Positions 26,639 to 40,239 are shown, numbered from the stretch's first letter. The stretch: 64,000 nt of DNA from Eremophila alpestris peregrina (GCA_009792885.1 WMCF01000032.1:5436589-5500588); one strand, 5' to 3'. The notes: a model not told the origin generated them from the letters alone. Program-made: numbers and translations.

Positions 26639-26798
26639 TTGTATTCACTGGAGTAGGAGGTTATTTCACTGTCGTTGTGCAACCACTTGAATTCCAGGGG
26701 CCAGCTGCCTTCGGCAAGGCACGTAAGGACCAGCCGGTTTCCTTCCAGGTGCGTCTGGGGCAAGCCTGGCTCTGTCTTGAAGAATGGTGCAACATCCC
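26639..26798 (-). CDS. SDK2: Sidekick (SDK2-like) exon, N-terminal half of first Ig domain
   Basis: Internal coding exon of a Sidekick homophilic adhesion protein, a large type I membrane protein with Ig and fibronectin-III repeats known for synaptic-layer targeting in retina. On the minus strand it reads two bases of a split codon, then 52 codons from DVAPFFKTEP through CLAEGSWPLEFKW to SSEY, and ends with AA, the first two bases of a lysine codon. The Ig B-strand cysteine is about residue 26 and the core tryptophan about residue 38 of the exon. It is bounded by a pyrimidine-rich TTTCAG acceptor and a GTAAAT donor. The stretches EPGLPQ and SSEYK, with the next exon's YIIP, match what I recall of SDK2 better than SDK1; that paralog choice is from memory. 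An N-D-S sequon (potential N-glycosylation) follows the tryptophan. No stop or frameshift is seen. The signal-peptide exon is not in the window. Confidence 0.88.
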
Positions 26799-26825
26799 CT
26801 GAAACACAAAAGAAAAAAACGGGTT
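26799..26825 (-). other. SDK2: 3' splice acceptor before first Ig1 exon
   Basis: The minus strand reads a long T-rich tract (TTTTTTTCTTTTGTGTTTCAG) directly before GGGATGTT. The exon therefore starts with GG of a split codon, followed by Asp-Val. Confidence 0.8.
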
Positions 26826-27642
26826 TGGAGGCTATTTAGGAAAGTATAGGAGAAACTACTGATATTTAGCTGATTTCTTGTCAGCGTGGTCATGGTAAAA
26901 CAAGAAACAACATGATTCGGTTAAGGCTTGCACTGGTGCACTCATAACTAAGCTTTATCTTTTGGGGCAGAATTACCAAGATCTTGATAAACTTTGCCCA
27001 CTCAGACAAACTTCTGTCCATGTTTACTCTTTCTCCAGATGAGAATTCCAACACTGTCTGCTGTGGCAGGCAGTGAACAGCCCCACTGGCTGCTTTTTTT
27101 CCCCCTTCTCCTTTCTGAGGATTAAATCCGCTCCAAGATTTTTGGGGCTTTTTTCCTTTTTTTTCTCTTGTATAGAAACCAGAAGAGTAATCTTGGCTAG
27201 AAATGATTATCACAGCAGGAAGAGTCTCAGGGTGAATGAAGATTCTTGATAGGGAAAAGAATTTAGAAAAAAACACCTCACAAGTCCAATGTATTTTTCA
27301 ATGCTCCTGCCAACCAAAATGTGTTACATTCTATTACCTGAAGCCACGAACAGGTTTTTGAATTAGGGTACTTCAGTAATATGCAAGGGTCACATGTAAT
27401 CTCAAAAACTCTTGTGAATCACAAATAAAACACTCCAAGCAGCAAAATTCTTGATGGGTAAATTGCCAAAGCTCTGCTCAAATCCAGATTGATTCTGAGT
27501 CCACACCTGCTGGGGATCTACCCCAGTCACCTCTGGGAGATGAAGGGTTTCCACCCTTTACAGGTTTAATTTCTACTTGGAACTGTAGAGGAACTATCTG
27601 CTTAATTTTAGAAGCACACAAATACCTTCTATAACCAAAATT

Positions 27643-27765
27643 ACCACAGAATGCCCTGGGTTGGAAGGGATGGTACAACTCATCCAGTTCCAACCCCTGC
27701 CATGGGCAGGGACACCTTCCACTAGAGCAGGCTGCTCCATCCAGCCTGGCCTGTAACACTTCAGG
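27643..27765 (-). mobile_element. CR1 LINE fragment, 3' end
   Basis: The plus strand reads the reverse complement of a CR1 tail: 'cacagaatgccctgggttggaagggatg', then 'catccagttccaacccctgccatgggcagggacaccttccact' and 'caggctgctcc'. Strongly 5'-truncated, about 120 bp, same orientation as the SDK2-like gene. Confidence 0.9.
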
Positions 27766-30700
27766 ATTTTATGATAAAACACTGGAGTTATGTTCAAAGT
27801 CAGAGATTTAACATAAAATATTAATAATACTGAATAAGTGGACAATACTGAGCTCTTCTTTAAAGTGTGCAGGGTGTGTGTGTGTGTACTTTAGATATAA
27901 AATACAGAAAAAACCCCAAGATTCACAAATGTTGTCCCAGTGCAAGTAATGGTTCAGTTAAACAGCAAACCTTCCTTTAAACATTTATTTTTCCACAAGC
28001 TCAGGCATTTTTATACGTGCTATTTAAAGAGTTTAACCTATTTTTCACAGTTTGGAGTGAAGTGCCCTCATGTGCTGTTGAAGGCTGGCTGGGATTTTTC
28101 CATCCACAGGTCACAGAATCCCCAGGAAAGCCCCGGGAGCTCGGAGCCAAGGGGTGCTGGGGTGGTTTCCTGGTGTTCCACTGGGGCTCACAGCCCAGCC
28201 TGGGGATGTGGAAGCCTCCAAGGCTTTCTGTTTCCCTTGGCCTCTGCTCAGGGACTGTTTCAGAGCACAGGGCAGCTCAGACTGGTGCTCACTGGAGGGT
28301 CCCAGGGCAGAGCTGGGCTCCAGCTGAGCCTGGCCAGGCAGCCCCAGGGTCACTGTGCCAAATCTGGAATGGGCTGTAAATCAACCACAGCTCCCCACTC
28401 CTCTGATGACAAATTGTCTCCTGAGTTTTTAGAATTTCTCTTCAGGAATTTAACAGTCAGTTATGCAGAAGGAAAAAACACATAATCTTAAAGCAGTGCT
28501 TCTAAACTGTCACACAATCCAATCTAACAAACTGAATTCAAAACTGTATTTGGGGTAGGGCCCTTTTCTGATTTGTAGCATTTTAAATAACCTGTCTTTC
28601 AAACAAACTGATTTATGATGAGTGCAGATCAGCAGTATCTTCTCTAAATTGGCTTTATAGGAAGCTACAAAAATTCAACATATGAGAGAACTGGAACAGT
28701 TCCAAACTAGCAGATATTCCAGACAAGCCAAGGAGAGTTTTTACACTTCTCCACACTATTACATGACTGGGAATATATTCTGCAAAGCTTCTCTTTAGTT
28801 GTTTTAATGACTACAATTATTGTGAAATCATCTTATCCCAATTCTCATTGTCTCCTAACTAGTAAAACCAACCAATATTTTACCATTATAAAGAAGAATG
28901 TGAGTTGGAGTTAGAGGATGTTCCTGTGAAATACAGTTCTTTTACCCAGAGTGAACAGCAAATTTTTACAAAGGTATTTCTAAACAAGTGAGAAAATGTT
29001 AAATCCTGTCAAAGGTATTTCGGGGAGTCTCCCAAGGGAGTTTCAGACATTCTACCCTGGTAAGATTAGAGGTGTCAGGCTTCCTCTGGAGATGGAAAAG
29101 CAGCAGCTGGGAGCAGTGCTGGTGTTCAGGGAAGATAACAGAGCCCAGTTGGTAAAGTGAAATGATTAGTGCTGAGTCTCCTGAAAACAACACTTGCCTG
29201 CTCATGTCCAGAGGCTGCTGGAATGAGCTCCCTGAACTCTTCCTCCCCAAAGAAAGTTTAGTCACTGAGGGAGAGCTCAGTGATGTCTGCACCAGAGTCA
29301 TCTGCTGATCCTTGTTTTCAGTGATTTACAGACTCAGCAGCACAACCTCCTTCATTACTTACTCTGAATTATCCACTGACTCCTAACTTAAGTCTTTCCA
29401 AGAAAAAAATGATGCATTTGGGAGACAAAGTGCTGCCCACAAGTCTGTCATTCAGCCCTATATTTCCTACTCAGATATTCCAAACCCAGTGATGCTGCAG
29501 CCCACTCAGAGCTATCTCCCATTTAAAGCATCACAATCAAGCTGTTATTACATGAAAATGATTCTCAAAACTCAATCCAGTTCTGTTAGAAGCTAAAATT
29601 TAATAGACCAACGGGAATATTTTTATAAAGAGTACAGCATGCTTTATAAATTACCCTGGCTCTCTGGAAGATTTACTTAAACCCTTGAAGTAATTTTATC
29701 GTCTAATCCTTTATTCCTGACTTTCTCATCAATCACATACCATCAGTTTATCAAATTCAATTACACAATCAGAGCTCACTAAATATTCACTGAAAGCAGA
29801 AATGAAAATAAAATACTGAGCAAAAATTCCTTGCAGAGAGGCAGCTTTGATGACGTTGGCATTTCCTCAGCCCAGGATCAAACCAGGGCTGCACCTTGGG
29901 CTTTATTTACAGCTTTAAGCTGTAATGGAAAGCAGAATTTAAACCTGGACCTGCAAGGAAAAGTTTGGTTGTTATAGAGCATCCCAGGGAAACAGGAAAA
30001 TTGGCAGGGAAAAAATCAAAGCCATCTCAGAAGGGTTGTGGGAAAGAAAGAACTGGCTGAGGGATGGAAGACACAAGGGGGCAGTTAATGGGTATGAGAT
30101 ACTTGCACTCAGTAATTAACTACTGAAGGGCTCACCAGGAGAATAACCTTGGCCAACCAAGGGTTTAGAAGCCAGGAAGGCATTCCTTTTACACTCTTCA
30201 AGAATGGAGTAAAATACTAATGAAAAGACTCAATTTTTATTCTTGGCTAGAATACTTTTCTGCCTACCAAAAAAATCCCCAAAAAAACTTAAGCAAACAT
30301 TGATGCTATACACTGTTGCATTTTCTAAATGTGTTAATACTTCCAGATTCTCTGGCTCTTCAGTGATGCTGATTTAAAAATAAAAGTAATAGTAATTAAA
30401 GAACTTTTTGAGTTGCAAGAAGGAGCAAAGGGATAAGGTGCCAATCTGTTGGCACATGTGTATTTACAGCTTCAGTAAATTTTCATTAAGTCTGCTTACC
30501 AAACTCGCCAACATCTCCACTTGTGTCCTTAAAAGGATGCTGCAGATTTATTTTTATGTAAATCTCAAGAAGTAGGATTGAATATGCCAAAATGATCTGG
30601 AAATTTGCTCCACAGCATTTGTGCCTTGCTTTTCTGCACCTCCCCACTGCCTGAGTTTCATTGCACTGCTGGCTTGGCCCATCCAGTTCCTTTCTTTGGT

Positions 30701-33700
30701 ACATGCAAAGCTTAGATGGGTTTTACCTCAAAATAAATATTCAGGACTCAATTCAACAACACCCAGACAGTTTTTTCTTGGACTAATGCTGACATTTAAA
30801 TACAAAATGGTGCTGGGTGCAGTTGCCCTCTACCCTGGGCTTGTCCTCAGCCCTGGCAGAGGAGATGCAGCACAGGAGAGCTGAAAGCTCCCTCGTGCTC
30901 CATTCTCCCTGAAAATCACATTCAGCACAAATTCACAAACAGGACTGCAGGAGGAAAAGGCAGCCTGGCTGCACAGCTTTGGGATGGCAACAAAAATACC
31001 AGGAGCAGATGCTCATTAAATACCCAAGGAACCCCAATCTCACAAGGGTGAATGTGCCTCCAGAAACAGGAGAGCACCATCTCAAGGACCTCAAACATTC
31101 CCTCTCACAAACAAATTAACAAGGCTCAGCTAATGATTCTTAGCCCTTGAAGAGCTTACATTTGTAAAACACATAAAGCAAAGTCAGATTAAATAGATCT
31201 TTCAGTTACTACAAGGTCTTACAAGATCTTGAAAGCAGTTGCACAGTCCCATCCCTCAGGAATTAAAACATTTTAATTAAAGACACAATTTGATCTTGAG
31301 AACCTCTACCCTGTGGAGAAAAGGAAAGGGATAACACTCCAGAGAAGTACCACATCACCCTCATCAGTAAAACCCACTGCAACTACCCTCTTCAAATCTC
31401 AGCTTTTTTGAAATGTTGGATACCAACAGTTTCAGGCAAAATCAGGTGTTCACTTCCTGAAAAAAAACCATTCTGTGGTCCTGAGCACTCAGAGGAAGGA
31501 AAACACAGGGAGTGCTGAGAGCAGGCTGAAAGATCCCCAGTGCCACTGCTATTTGCCTTTGTTATGCATCTCTACTTTTAAGTCATTTTTAGGTGAGCTA
31601 ATATTGATTATTAAAAGTAGATCAACCCTTGTAAAAATCAGCAATTCAGAGCAAATACAGCTCAATCATTTAACAAATAGCAGGTGAGCAGCTGCCTTTC
31701 CATCACTCAGTTGGCCCTACAGGTTCAACATCTAAAAGAGTTTTGACTGAGAGACATTTTTCAAACTCAAAAACACAATGGGTTTATTAAGTAGCACACC
31801 TCTATTGATTTTAGCTTATTAATCTCCAGCCAAAACATGATGCACATTACTGCTTCTTCATCTTATTCTAAAGCCACAATCATCTGACATGGAAACATAA
31901 AGAACATAATTATATCTGAGGAATTCTCCAGGAAAATGAGGCAGAGGCTGAACAATCAGCCCAGGAGAAATACAGAAATGTTTTTTGCTCTCAGTGCCTG
32001 CCAGGAAGGGAGATCTGAGCCACCTTCAGGTGGGTGAACGATGACTGCCATGGAAAGAGTATCCCAAAAGGTCTGTCTGGGGCATTGAATGTGTGATACA
32101 AAAATACAGGTAAAATGGCAGCTGGAGTCAGGAAACCCAAAGCAGAGACAGGAAGAATCTTTCCAGTAATCCACAGAAATTGCTACAGCTATGGACAGCA
32201 AAACCTCACTGAAGGCCAGACTGGAGTTCAGCTGTGAGCACAAGCTAAAGCTGCTCTGCTCTGACAGCAAATAACTGCAACCTCCTGGGAAAATGGCTTC
32301 TTACTCCCAAGTTGGATATGGAAAAGATTTTTCTCTATTTTCTTTTCAAAAGGATCTTTTAGTCTTGCTATCTCAGTTTTCTAATCTTAGAGTTTCTGAT
32401 ATCCATGTGCTAGCTCTGGATGCAAGTTGTGTTCCCTGGTGGAAATGAACTTCAATAGATGATATGGCTTATGAATTTGGAATTATAACACACTAAATCC
32501 TGGGAAATGTATCAGAAAGTCAGATTGAACTCAGATATATTTGAATCCATCTTCTTTTGAATTCAAACCTTCTAAAATGCATTGGTGAGATGCTGGAGAA
32601 GTTAGTATATGATCTATTCATAAACTGTCAACAATGTCAAACATACATTAGAGCATTCAGTCACTTGAACTGTATTGATTTGCAGGAAGTCTATTTTACC
32701 CAAAATATTGGATCTTTGAGATTCAAACTTTTGTGGTTGGAAGTGTGACATAAATCACCAAGTACAACAATTAAATTTAAATTGCATTTTACTACCTCAT
32801 TCTAAACCTCGATTGCAAAGGACTGATGCATCATAGTGAATATTTCATTAAAATATCAGGTTATTTTTCAAATATACTGCAGCAGCTAAGAATTTTCACA
32901 CAATGGTATAAAGCATTCTCTCAAAATGGATTTCCTGAACTTTCATCAAAGACGATATCTGATTTTATATTGGATGAATACTGAAGCAACTGTATTTAAA
33001 TCAGTCTTTCTTCCTCAATTTCACACATCAACTAAATGAGCCCAAGCTGCCCATTTTTGTCATCCTGGAGATTAAAAAGATAACCTTCTTTTTGGGTGCC
33101 TCCATTATAATCCCTGAATGCAAATACAGATATCAGCTGAGGCTGATGGATGGTGCTTTTAGAGGTTTAATTGGGGATGGAATTAAATTGTTTTAGGACT
33201 CAGCAAGTTCTGTGAGGAAGGCCACATATTTTTAGAATAAGTGACATTTATTTCTTTTAAATGCACAGTCACAGGGAGACAAGATTTCAATGGGTAACTT
33301 CTTTTTTTTGCCTTGAACAGCTCACATAACTAATTGGCAAGTTAGCTATTGGGTAAATGCCAGTCATATATTTGATTTGGATGGAGGAAATATTGAACCA
33401 AAGATTGCAAACCTGTTGCAGCCCACCCCAAGAGGAAAACTAAACATGCTGTAATGTATAGTTATGATTAGCTTTCAACAATTCGATAGAAGAGGAGTCC
33501 CAAGTGGCAAGAATGAGTGTTTCACATTGATAGTTAGGTAGATTTAATTAAGAATTCTTTTTCTTTTTTTTAATTGAAGCATCACTCCTCTATTTCAGAA
33601 TTACCTAAATGGCACTGCAGATTCCAGTTGGCTTCTCTGCTCCTCATTTCTTGATGCAAACAGACCAAATGTTTTTTCCCAAATCTTGGCTAACACCTAG

Positions 33701-34589
33701 GATTGCTTAAAAGAGCAAACATCCTAATTCATTCCCTTAGAAACTTCTTTAATTCTAAGATAAACACCATGAAGTGACTTGCTACATAAAACCTGTTCTG
33801 GTATTTCCAACCTTTCTTCCCTGTTTTAAGGCACAAATATTTCCTTTTATCTCTCTTAGCCTTCTTCCATTTTTCTCCATAAACAACTTTGGATGAAGTA
33901 CAGAAATCCATTTGCATCCTGAGACAACAGAAAAAAGCCAGAGCAGCTTTTTTATGATAAAAAAAAGGAAATCTTACTCTCTCAGACTGCTTAAAAGTCC
34001 TTAAACATAACCTGTTCTTTGTATTCATAAAATCTACTCCCTAACACTCTGCCATCTATTTAAAGACCATCCTTTCATTCACTACACAATCACTTCTTGA
34101 AGAATTCCCTTTTGAGAATAGATTTCTCAAGCTTTATTAGAAACACTCAAAACAGAACTGAAAGGAGGAGGGCCCCCAGAACCACAGCAGAGTTTTTATA
34201 GGACCTGGATTCTGATAGGAAAAAAAAAAAGACAATGGTTGGTACCATCACTCTATTAAAATTCAACATAAACCTCTCTCAGTTATCCCCAAATACACCA
34301 AGAAACTTTCCCACATGCAATTGTATTATTCTTCTCTTAAAATTGATTTCTTTAGCAGACCAGCCAAGGAGAAAAAAAAATAATGAGCTGATACAGTTTT
34401 AACTGAGCCTCAAGCAGCTTCTGATGTATTAACCTAAAATCCCACCAAGGCTTCCTTTTCCCATTTAATTTCTACACCTCATGTTTTAGTCTCACTTTCT
34501 GACCACCTGTAATAATTCAGTTCAGTCGGGGCAAAAACAATTATATTGGTTTATTGTTTACCAGAAGGCAGCCACTATTCACAGCTCTG

Positions 34590-34872
34590 TGAATTCATGG
34601 AATGCCACAGAACCCCAGAATGGTTTGGGCTGGAAAGGACCTTGAAGCTCATCCAATGCCACCCCCTGCCATGGCAGGACACCTTCCACAATCCCAGGGT
34701 GCTCCAAGCTCTGTCCAACCTGGCCTTGGACACTTCCAGGGATCCAGGGGCAGCCACAGCTTCTCTGGGCACCCTGTGCCAGGGCATCACCACCCTCACA
34801 GGGAAGAATTTCTTCTCAATGTCCCATCTAAAGCCACCCTCTTTAAACTTAAAGCCATTATCTGCTGCAAGA
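34590..34872 (-). mobile_element. CR1 LINE fragment, 3' end (longest copy here)
   Basis: About 280 bp of antisense CR1 tail. In order: 'cagaatggtttgggctggaaaggaccttgaagctcatccaatgcc', 'gccatggcaggacaccttccacaatccc', 'ccaacctggccttggacacttccaggg', 'agccacagcttctctgggcaccctgtgccagggc', and the complement of the 'ttaaactaaaagaggg' segment near 34840. The octamer-like tail at 34590-34620 is degenerate. Overlapping open frames of 102-109 aa here are by-products of the repeat. Confidence 0.94.
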
Positions 34873-37800
34873 TGAAAAATCAAAAAGCTACATATGATTT
34901 TCTTAAATTATGTTTAGGGTAGTTCATCCACAAAAAAGCTCAAGATTTTTTTTTTTATATATTCATGAGGATGTTTTTAAGAAAGTTACAAATGCACTGG
35001 AAGAAAAAGGCACATCTGTACAAAGCGGGCAAATGAAAGAGAACCCATTAACTATGAACACCAAAACAAAATCTCCAAAGGAACCTCCAGCCTCTGAATT
35101 TGGTATCAAAGCACAACCTCTGTGCTTTTCATATTCTCTTCGTACAGTGATGTTTACAGAGCCTCTCTCAGAGACTCGAGGAAATAAGTTGTTAGTGTTT
35201 AAACCTTGGCCCACAGCAGGTGGAAGGCAGAGAGAAAGAGAATCCAAATATAGCAGGATTTCCTTCATTATTGTAACCACAAAGGAAGCTATTGTTGCTG
35301 CTACATAATCTACAATCTCCAACTACTGTAGGGCAGCCTGATCATGCTGATATCTAACGAGCAATTTATAAATATAGCCACTAAATATTCCAACTGACAC
35401 GGGCACGAAAGGAGAGATGAAACCCTCCAGAACATGTAACAGGGAGAGAAAAGATGAAAACATAAATGTGCTCCCCTCAAGTTCATCCCTGCTATAAGAG
35501 GCATTCTCAGTGTGCAGAAGATAAATTAAATCAAAAAGGTAAACAGCTGGGAAGTGTCTGGAAGTACCAGAACAGAAACACGAGAGCAGAAGGAGGAAAC
35601 AAATGAACAGCAAAGGCACTGCCAGACCTGAAAGCCATGTCAGGCACCCATTTCTGTTCTCAAGAATTTATTCCTAAATAGCAAAGCAGCTATGAATACC
35701 CAGAGAAGATATAAACACAGCTCTTTTGATGAAGGAGGCTGGAGGGGAAGTGATTCATGCTCAAACCTTAGTTAAAAGCAATGCCTACTGCTCACTGCTA
35801 TTGTTATTTTGTTTAAATGTCACTTGTAGTTTGTTTTTTTTTTTTTTTCCTCCTAAACTTGAAAAATGTAAATAGGTTTAGAAACTGGGTAATGCCTGCC
35901 TCAAAAACCTCAGCTCAAAGGATCTCAGTGGTGTCAGTGAAGTGGAGGGTGGTGAGCACAGGAGCCCACATGATGCTGAGCAGAGACAGGACTGTTCATG
36001 TCTTTGTGTTGCTGGATTAGGACAGAAATGCCAGCAAAGCACAGTACAAAGTTCACAGGACTCGACTGAAATATTCCACACCTTAAGCAAACTCTGGGCC
36101 AGGCACTGGTCAGAGACACAAGCACAGAGTGACCCTTGCACAGCTCTCAGGGGGTTTGTGCTCTCCCAACACGAGGGATCAAAGGCTCCTTGGAAGCGTC
36201 ACACAAACTGGGCACCTTCATTTTCCCAAATATCACCACTTATTTCTGTGTCTTTTACACATCTCAGAACTACTCAAGTGGAATTCTTTCACCACTTCGA
36301 GGAAAATACTCAGGTCTAGAGACTATAGAATTATTTTTGGCGATCCTGACGAAACATGTAATTTCTTCTTGTCAAAATGGGAAGAAACATATCACTGCTC
36401 CAGCAAACATAACTGAGCTTGACACATCTGAAGGCAAAGAAAAGGAGTTAGTTTATTAATCTGGATATTTTATTTAATTTTCTTTGGGTTATAAATAAGC
36501 AGCAAGTTAATACTATTTTCAACTTTTGACAGTTCTAATGTTAATTACATGTGCTGGATTTTATAAATCAATACTTCTTACATAAAGTGTTATTTAACTT
36601 GTCAAGTGCAGCAATAGATCAATGCATTTACTGTTCTTGCTAACATTGATGGATGACATACATCAAAAGCATATGTAAAGGCAAAATGAAAGACTTATTT
36701 GTAAGCCAGACAGGGTTAAACCCCAGTCAGGCAGACAGGGAATTTAAACAGTGTTTTGAAAATAGCAACTTTGTTAAGGTGTGAAAAGTTTTCTTCTTGT
36801 TTGGGATTTTTGGAGTTTGAGGTTTGTTTGGGGCTGATTTGTGGGGTTTTTTTCTTTTAATGCTAAGGCCTGCAGCTATCAGCAGCAGACTGCTCTGTGG
36901 ACAGAACTGTTGTACTAAATCTGGGTATCCTGTAGGATACAGGAACAATGAATTGCATCTCCCAAACTTCAAATATATTTTACTAAAGAATCACATCCCT
37001 GTGTTCAGCACACAGTAGTTCTACCTAAACATACAAATAAGGTGATAAAAAAACCCCAAAGAGTAGTTGACAACTACTTTACTATTTGCAAACATGCTAA
37101 AGTGCTTAAAATTTTAAAGGATGTACATGAAAAATTCTGATCATAAATCAAAGACTGCATTCTCTGCATTATGAGCTGCAATAAAAGAAACACTCAGTCA
37201 GAAACCATCCTAAGAGTCAGAACTAATAAACCTGCACATCTTGAAGAGAGATACAGGTCACAAAGTAACTAATTCTCATTATTCATTTGTGACATTTGTA
37301 AAGTCATAAGGTATATTAAAATTATGAACTGAAATTAAGAACTGAAAGTATTACTCTGCATGTAACTACAGTAAATCAATGAAATATTGGTTAAAACCCA
37401 TTATCAGAAGTGTGTATATATACAGAATGTATCATCATACTGAAATAGAAAATTTCTGTTTTCTATAGAAGGAAATTGTTTTCCTTTTGTTATTGATAGA
37501 TTTCTCAGGACACAAGTAATAATTACACAATTTGTTATTTCCAATTCACAGAATGACAAAAAAAAGTCCTTTTGCATTAAAAGCTGCCATGAGGATGGGC
37601 TCTTCAAAGATACAGAAGGTAATGAATGTAAACTTGAAGCGTTATCCTTTGGAAATAATTCATGCAATCATTACATTTTTGAGTAATTTATCTGGCTAGA
37701 AAATAAAAAGAGACCTCTGTTGTACCACCAGAAGATTCAGTGAAGTACAAGGAGGTTCTACTCCATCAGCTCTGCTACTTTGGACAATATTTATGAGAAG

Positions 37801-38478
37801 TAACAAGCAGTGACCACAACCTACAAGTTGTCTTAGCATGTTTGATAAATAATTAACAAAAAAGGAAAAACTGAAAAACAATGGTGAGAGAAGTTTGTAA
37901 AGTTGCCTTCAAACCTTGGAAAAAGATGAATTTCTATTTTTAAAGTAAGTTAAAGCAAAAAACTATAAAAGAAGTTAGTCTAGTGGCTAACATATGTTCT
38001 GCAGGACCTTGTTAATACCTCCAATGAGGCTAAGAGTTAATGCAAAAAAAGTTATGAGAGTTGTCTTCAGATTTGGAGTATTTTGTTTAAAATAATTCAG
38101 CAAAACACTTCACACAAACTCTTCTAAAGGAGAATGGGTATGAAATGGAGAGGGGCTCAGCTGCCTCATGCACAGCTGGGTTTGCACATCTGCAGGATTT
38201 TCTGTCGGCTGTCAGGCACCCGAGTGATGAGCAAACATTATCCAAGTGAAAACAGAAAAACGTGTAACCTTTGTGTTCTTCTGGGAACTGAGAGTGAGGA
38301 GAGAAGGCAGAGCCTGTGGGAGCCTGGCCAGGAGATCCAACACAGAGCACTCAGTGCTCACTCACAAACCCAACACCAGCTCAGTCCCATCCCACCGGCC
38401 CACAGCACACAGCACACAGGGAGGAAACCACCAAACCCTCCCTGTCGCAGTGGCCATGCTGCTGCTGCTCCTGCTCCT

Positions 38479-38878
38479 CACAGCCAGGCACAGCAATGCA
38501 ATGAACACAGCCAGGCACAGCAATGCACTGAACACAGCCAGGCNNNNNNNNNNNNNNNNNNNNNNNNNNNNNNNNNNNNNNNNNNNNNNNNNNNNNNNNN
38601 NNNNNNNNNNNNNNNNNNNNNNNNNNNNNNNNNNNNNNNNNNNNNNNNNNNNNNNNNNNNNNNNNNNNNNNNNNNNNNNNNNNNNNNNNNNNNNNNNNNN
38701 NNNNNNNNNNNNNNNNNNNNNNNNNNNNNNNNNNNNNNNNNNNNNNNNNNNNNNNNNNNNNNNNNNNNNNNNNNNNNNNNNNNNNNNNNNNNNNNNNNNN
38801 NNNNNNNNNNNNNNNNNNNNNNGCACAGCAATGCAATGAACACAGCCAGGCACAGCAATGCACTGAACACAGCCAGGC
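38479..38878. repeat. 27-bp minisatellite with 54-bp higher-order period, containing a gap
   Basis: Two 27-bp units flank each side of the gap (38489-38515 and 38516-38542; 38824-38850 and 38851-38877). Units alternate ...GCAATGAA... and ...GCACTGAA..., making a 54-bp higher-order repeat on both sides. Flanking unit starts (38489 and 38824) are 335 bp apart, not a multiple of 27, so either the gap length is an estimate or the array contains variants. Open frames through it are artefacts of the repeat and of Ns. Confidence 0.9.
38544..38822. other. Run of 279 Ns (sequence gap)
   Basis: Undetermined bases inside the 27/54-bp minisatellite. Confidence 1.
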
Positions 38879-40239
38879 TGCCCAAACCCTGCCCAGCAGC
38901 ACCCAGCAAACGGAGAGCAGAGCTCTGCTCCTCGCTCCGAACCCCGCCAAGCTGCCAGTCATGAAGATGTAAATCCACAAGGAGTGTAGAACCAGCCAGA
39001 ACCTCGAGCCATGAGCACTCCTGTATCCCGTAAGAGGTGAGCCCTGGGAGGGTTTACAAGGGCCATAAAATTGCTCACTGGGGGAATGATCTGCTGGCTC
39101 AGGTCTCTGCAGGATTCCCCCAGTCCCTCCAGTCATTGTTCCTGCTCCACACATCCACATACATCATCACGCTGACAAATCAGAAACTGGACCAGATGGA
39201 TGTATAAAACAGCGCTGTTTGTCAAATCTAAAAGCCATTCATCAGAGTAATTTCCTTTATTAAATTCTGTGGGAGAAAGGGACAAATAGAGATGACGTAT
39301 TATTACCCGAGTTTACCCGGGGTGCATCACAGGATGACACACACTGAGCTTATTCTCACTCAGAAACACCAGAGAAAAACGGTGACAGCAGAAATGTTCC
39401 TCCTACAAAAAAGTAGATTATTGCAGAACAAAGAAAGGAGGAAAGGGCATCCTAAATGCTTTCTTTGAGTAGATAAGGCATGTTATTTTCCCCGGAGGAA
39501 ATAATTACATTCTCCAAAAGGACTGGCAACTTCAAGTTATTTTTAAACAAAGAGCAGTTCTTTGTGTAACACGAGCACTGAGTTGTTTCAGAGAAGCCAT
39601 AGGTGAGACTGGATCAACCAAGTTACCTTCACCTTTCACCAGGCACTTAATGGCAGCCCAGCTGGAAAACAGCCTGGGCTGTCAGAGGTTTAAGCCTCAC
39701 AAATAATACTTACTCTGCTCTCCCTCTTCTGACTCTGAAATTCCTCACATTTTTTAGCCACAGGGCTAAAAAATACCGAGGTATACTTCCTGTCCTTCCA
39801 AACTAAAGCTTTACAAGAAAATCATATATCTGCACCACACGAGAAAACATTCCAGTTTTAAGGGCCAGTAAAACTTTTACAAACAAATGACAGAAAAAGT
39901 CCTCTAGAAACACATAAAAATGATCTCTTAAAAGTTTTACAAACGGAAGGAAAGCCTGTAGCTATTTGCTTAGCAGACAAAAGCAAACATTTCTATACAT
40001 TAATTTATTTTGGGGCAGGTCACTGAGGCAGAACACAGTTGTGATTCTTCAGTGATGCTCTGACACGTTACTGCAAACAAAGCTCATTCTGCAGGGTCTG
40101 TTGCAGGGCAGAACCCCCCGGCAGAAATCGCTGTGATCCCAGGAAGGGAGGTGACACTGCAGCCCCCTGGCCACTGGCTCTGCTCTACCTCCCACCATGG
40201 TGAGAGTAAGAGAGAAACAGGAACAAAGCTCCAGGTCGT

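Noticed and set aside
27877..27889. Short GT run
   Set aside because: Only about six dinucleotide units; too short to call a microsatellite of note.
38134..39160. Open frames up to 276 residues on both strands, including a HSNAMNTAR-type repeat
   Set aside because: Produced by the 27-bp minisatellite (a multiple of three keeps frames open) plus Ns. No start context, domain or splice structure.
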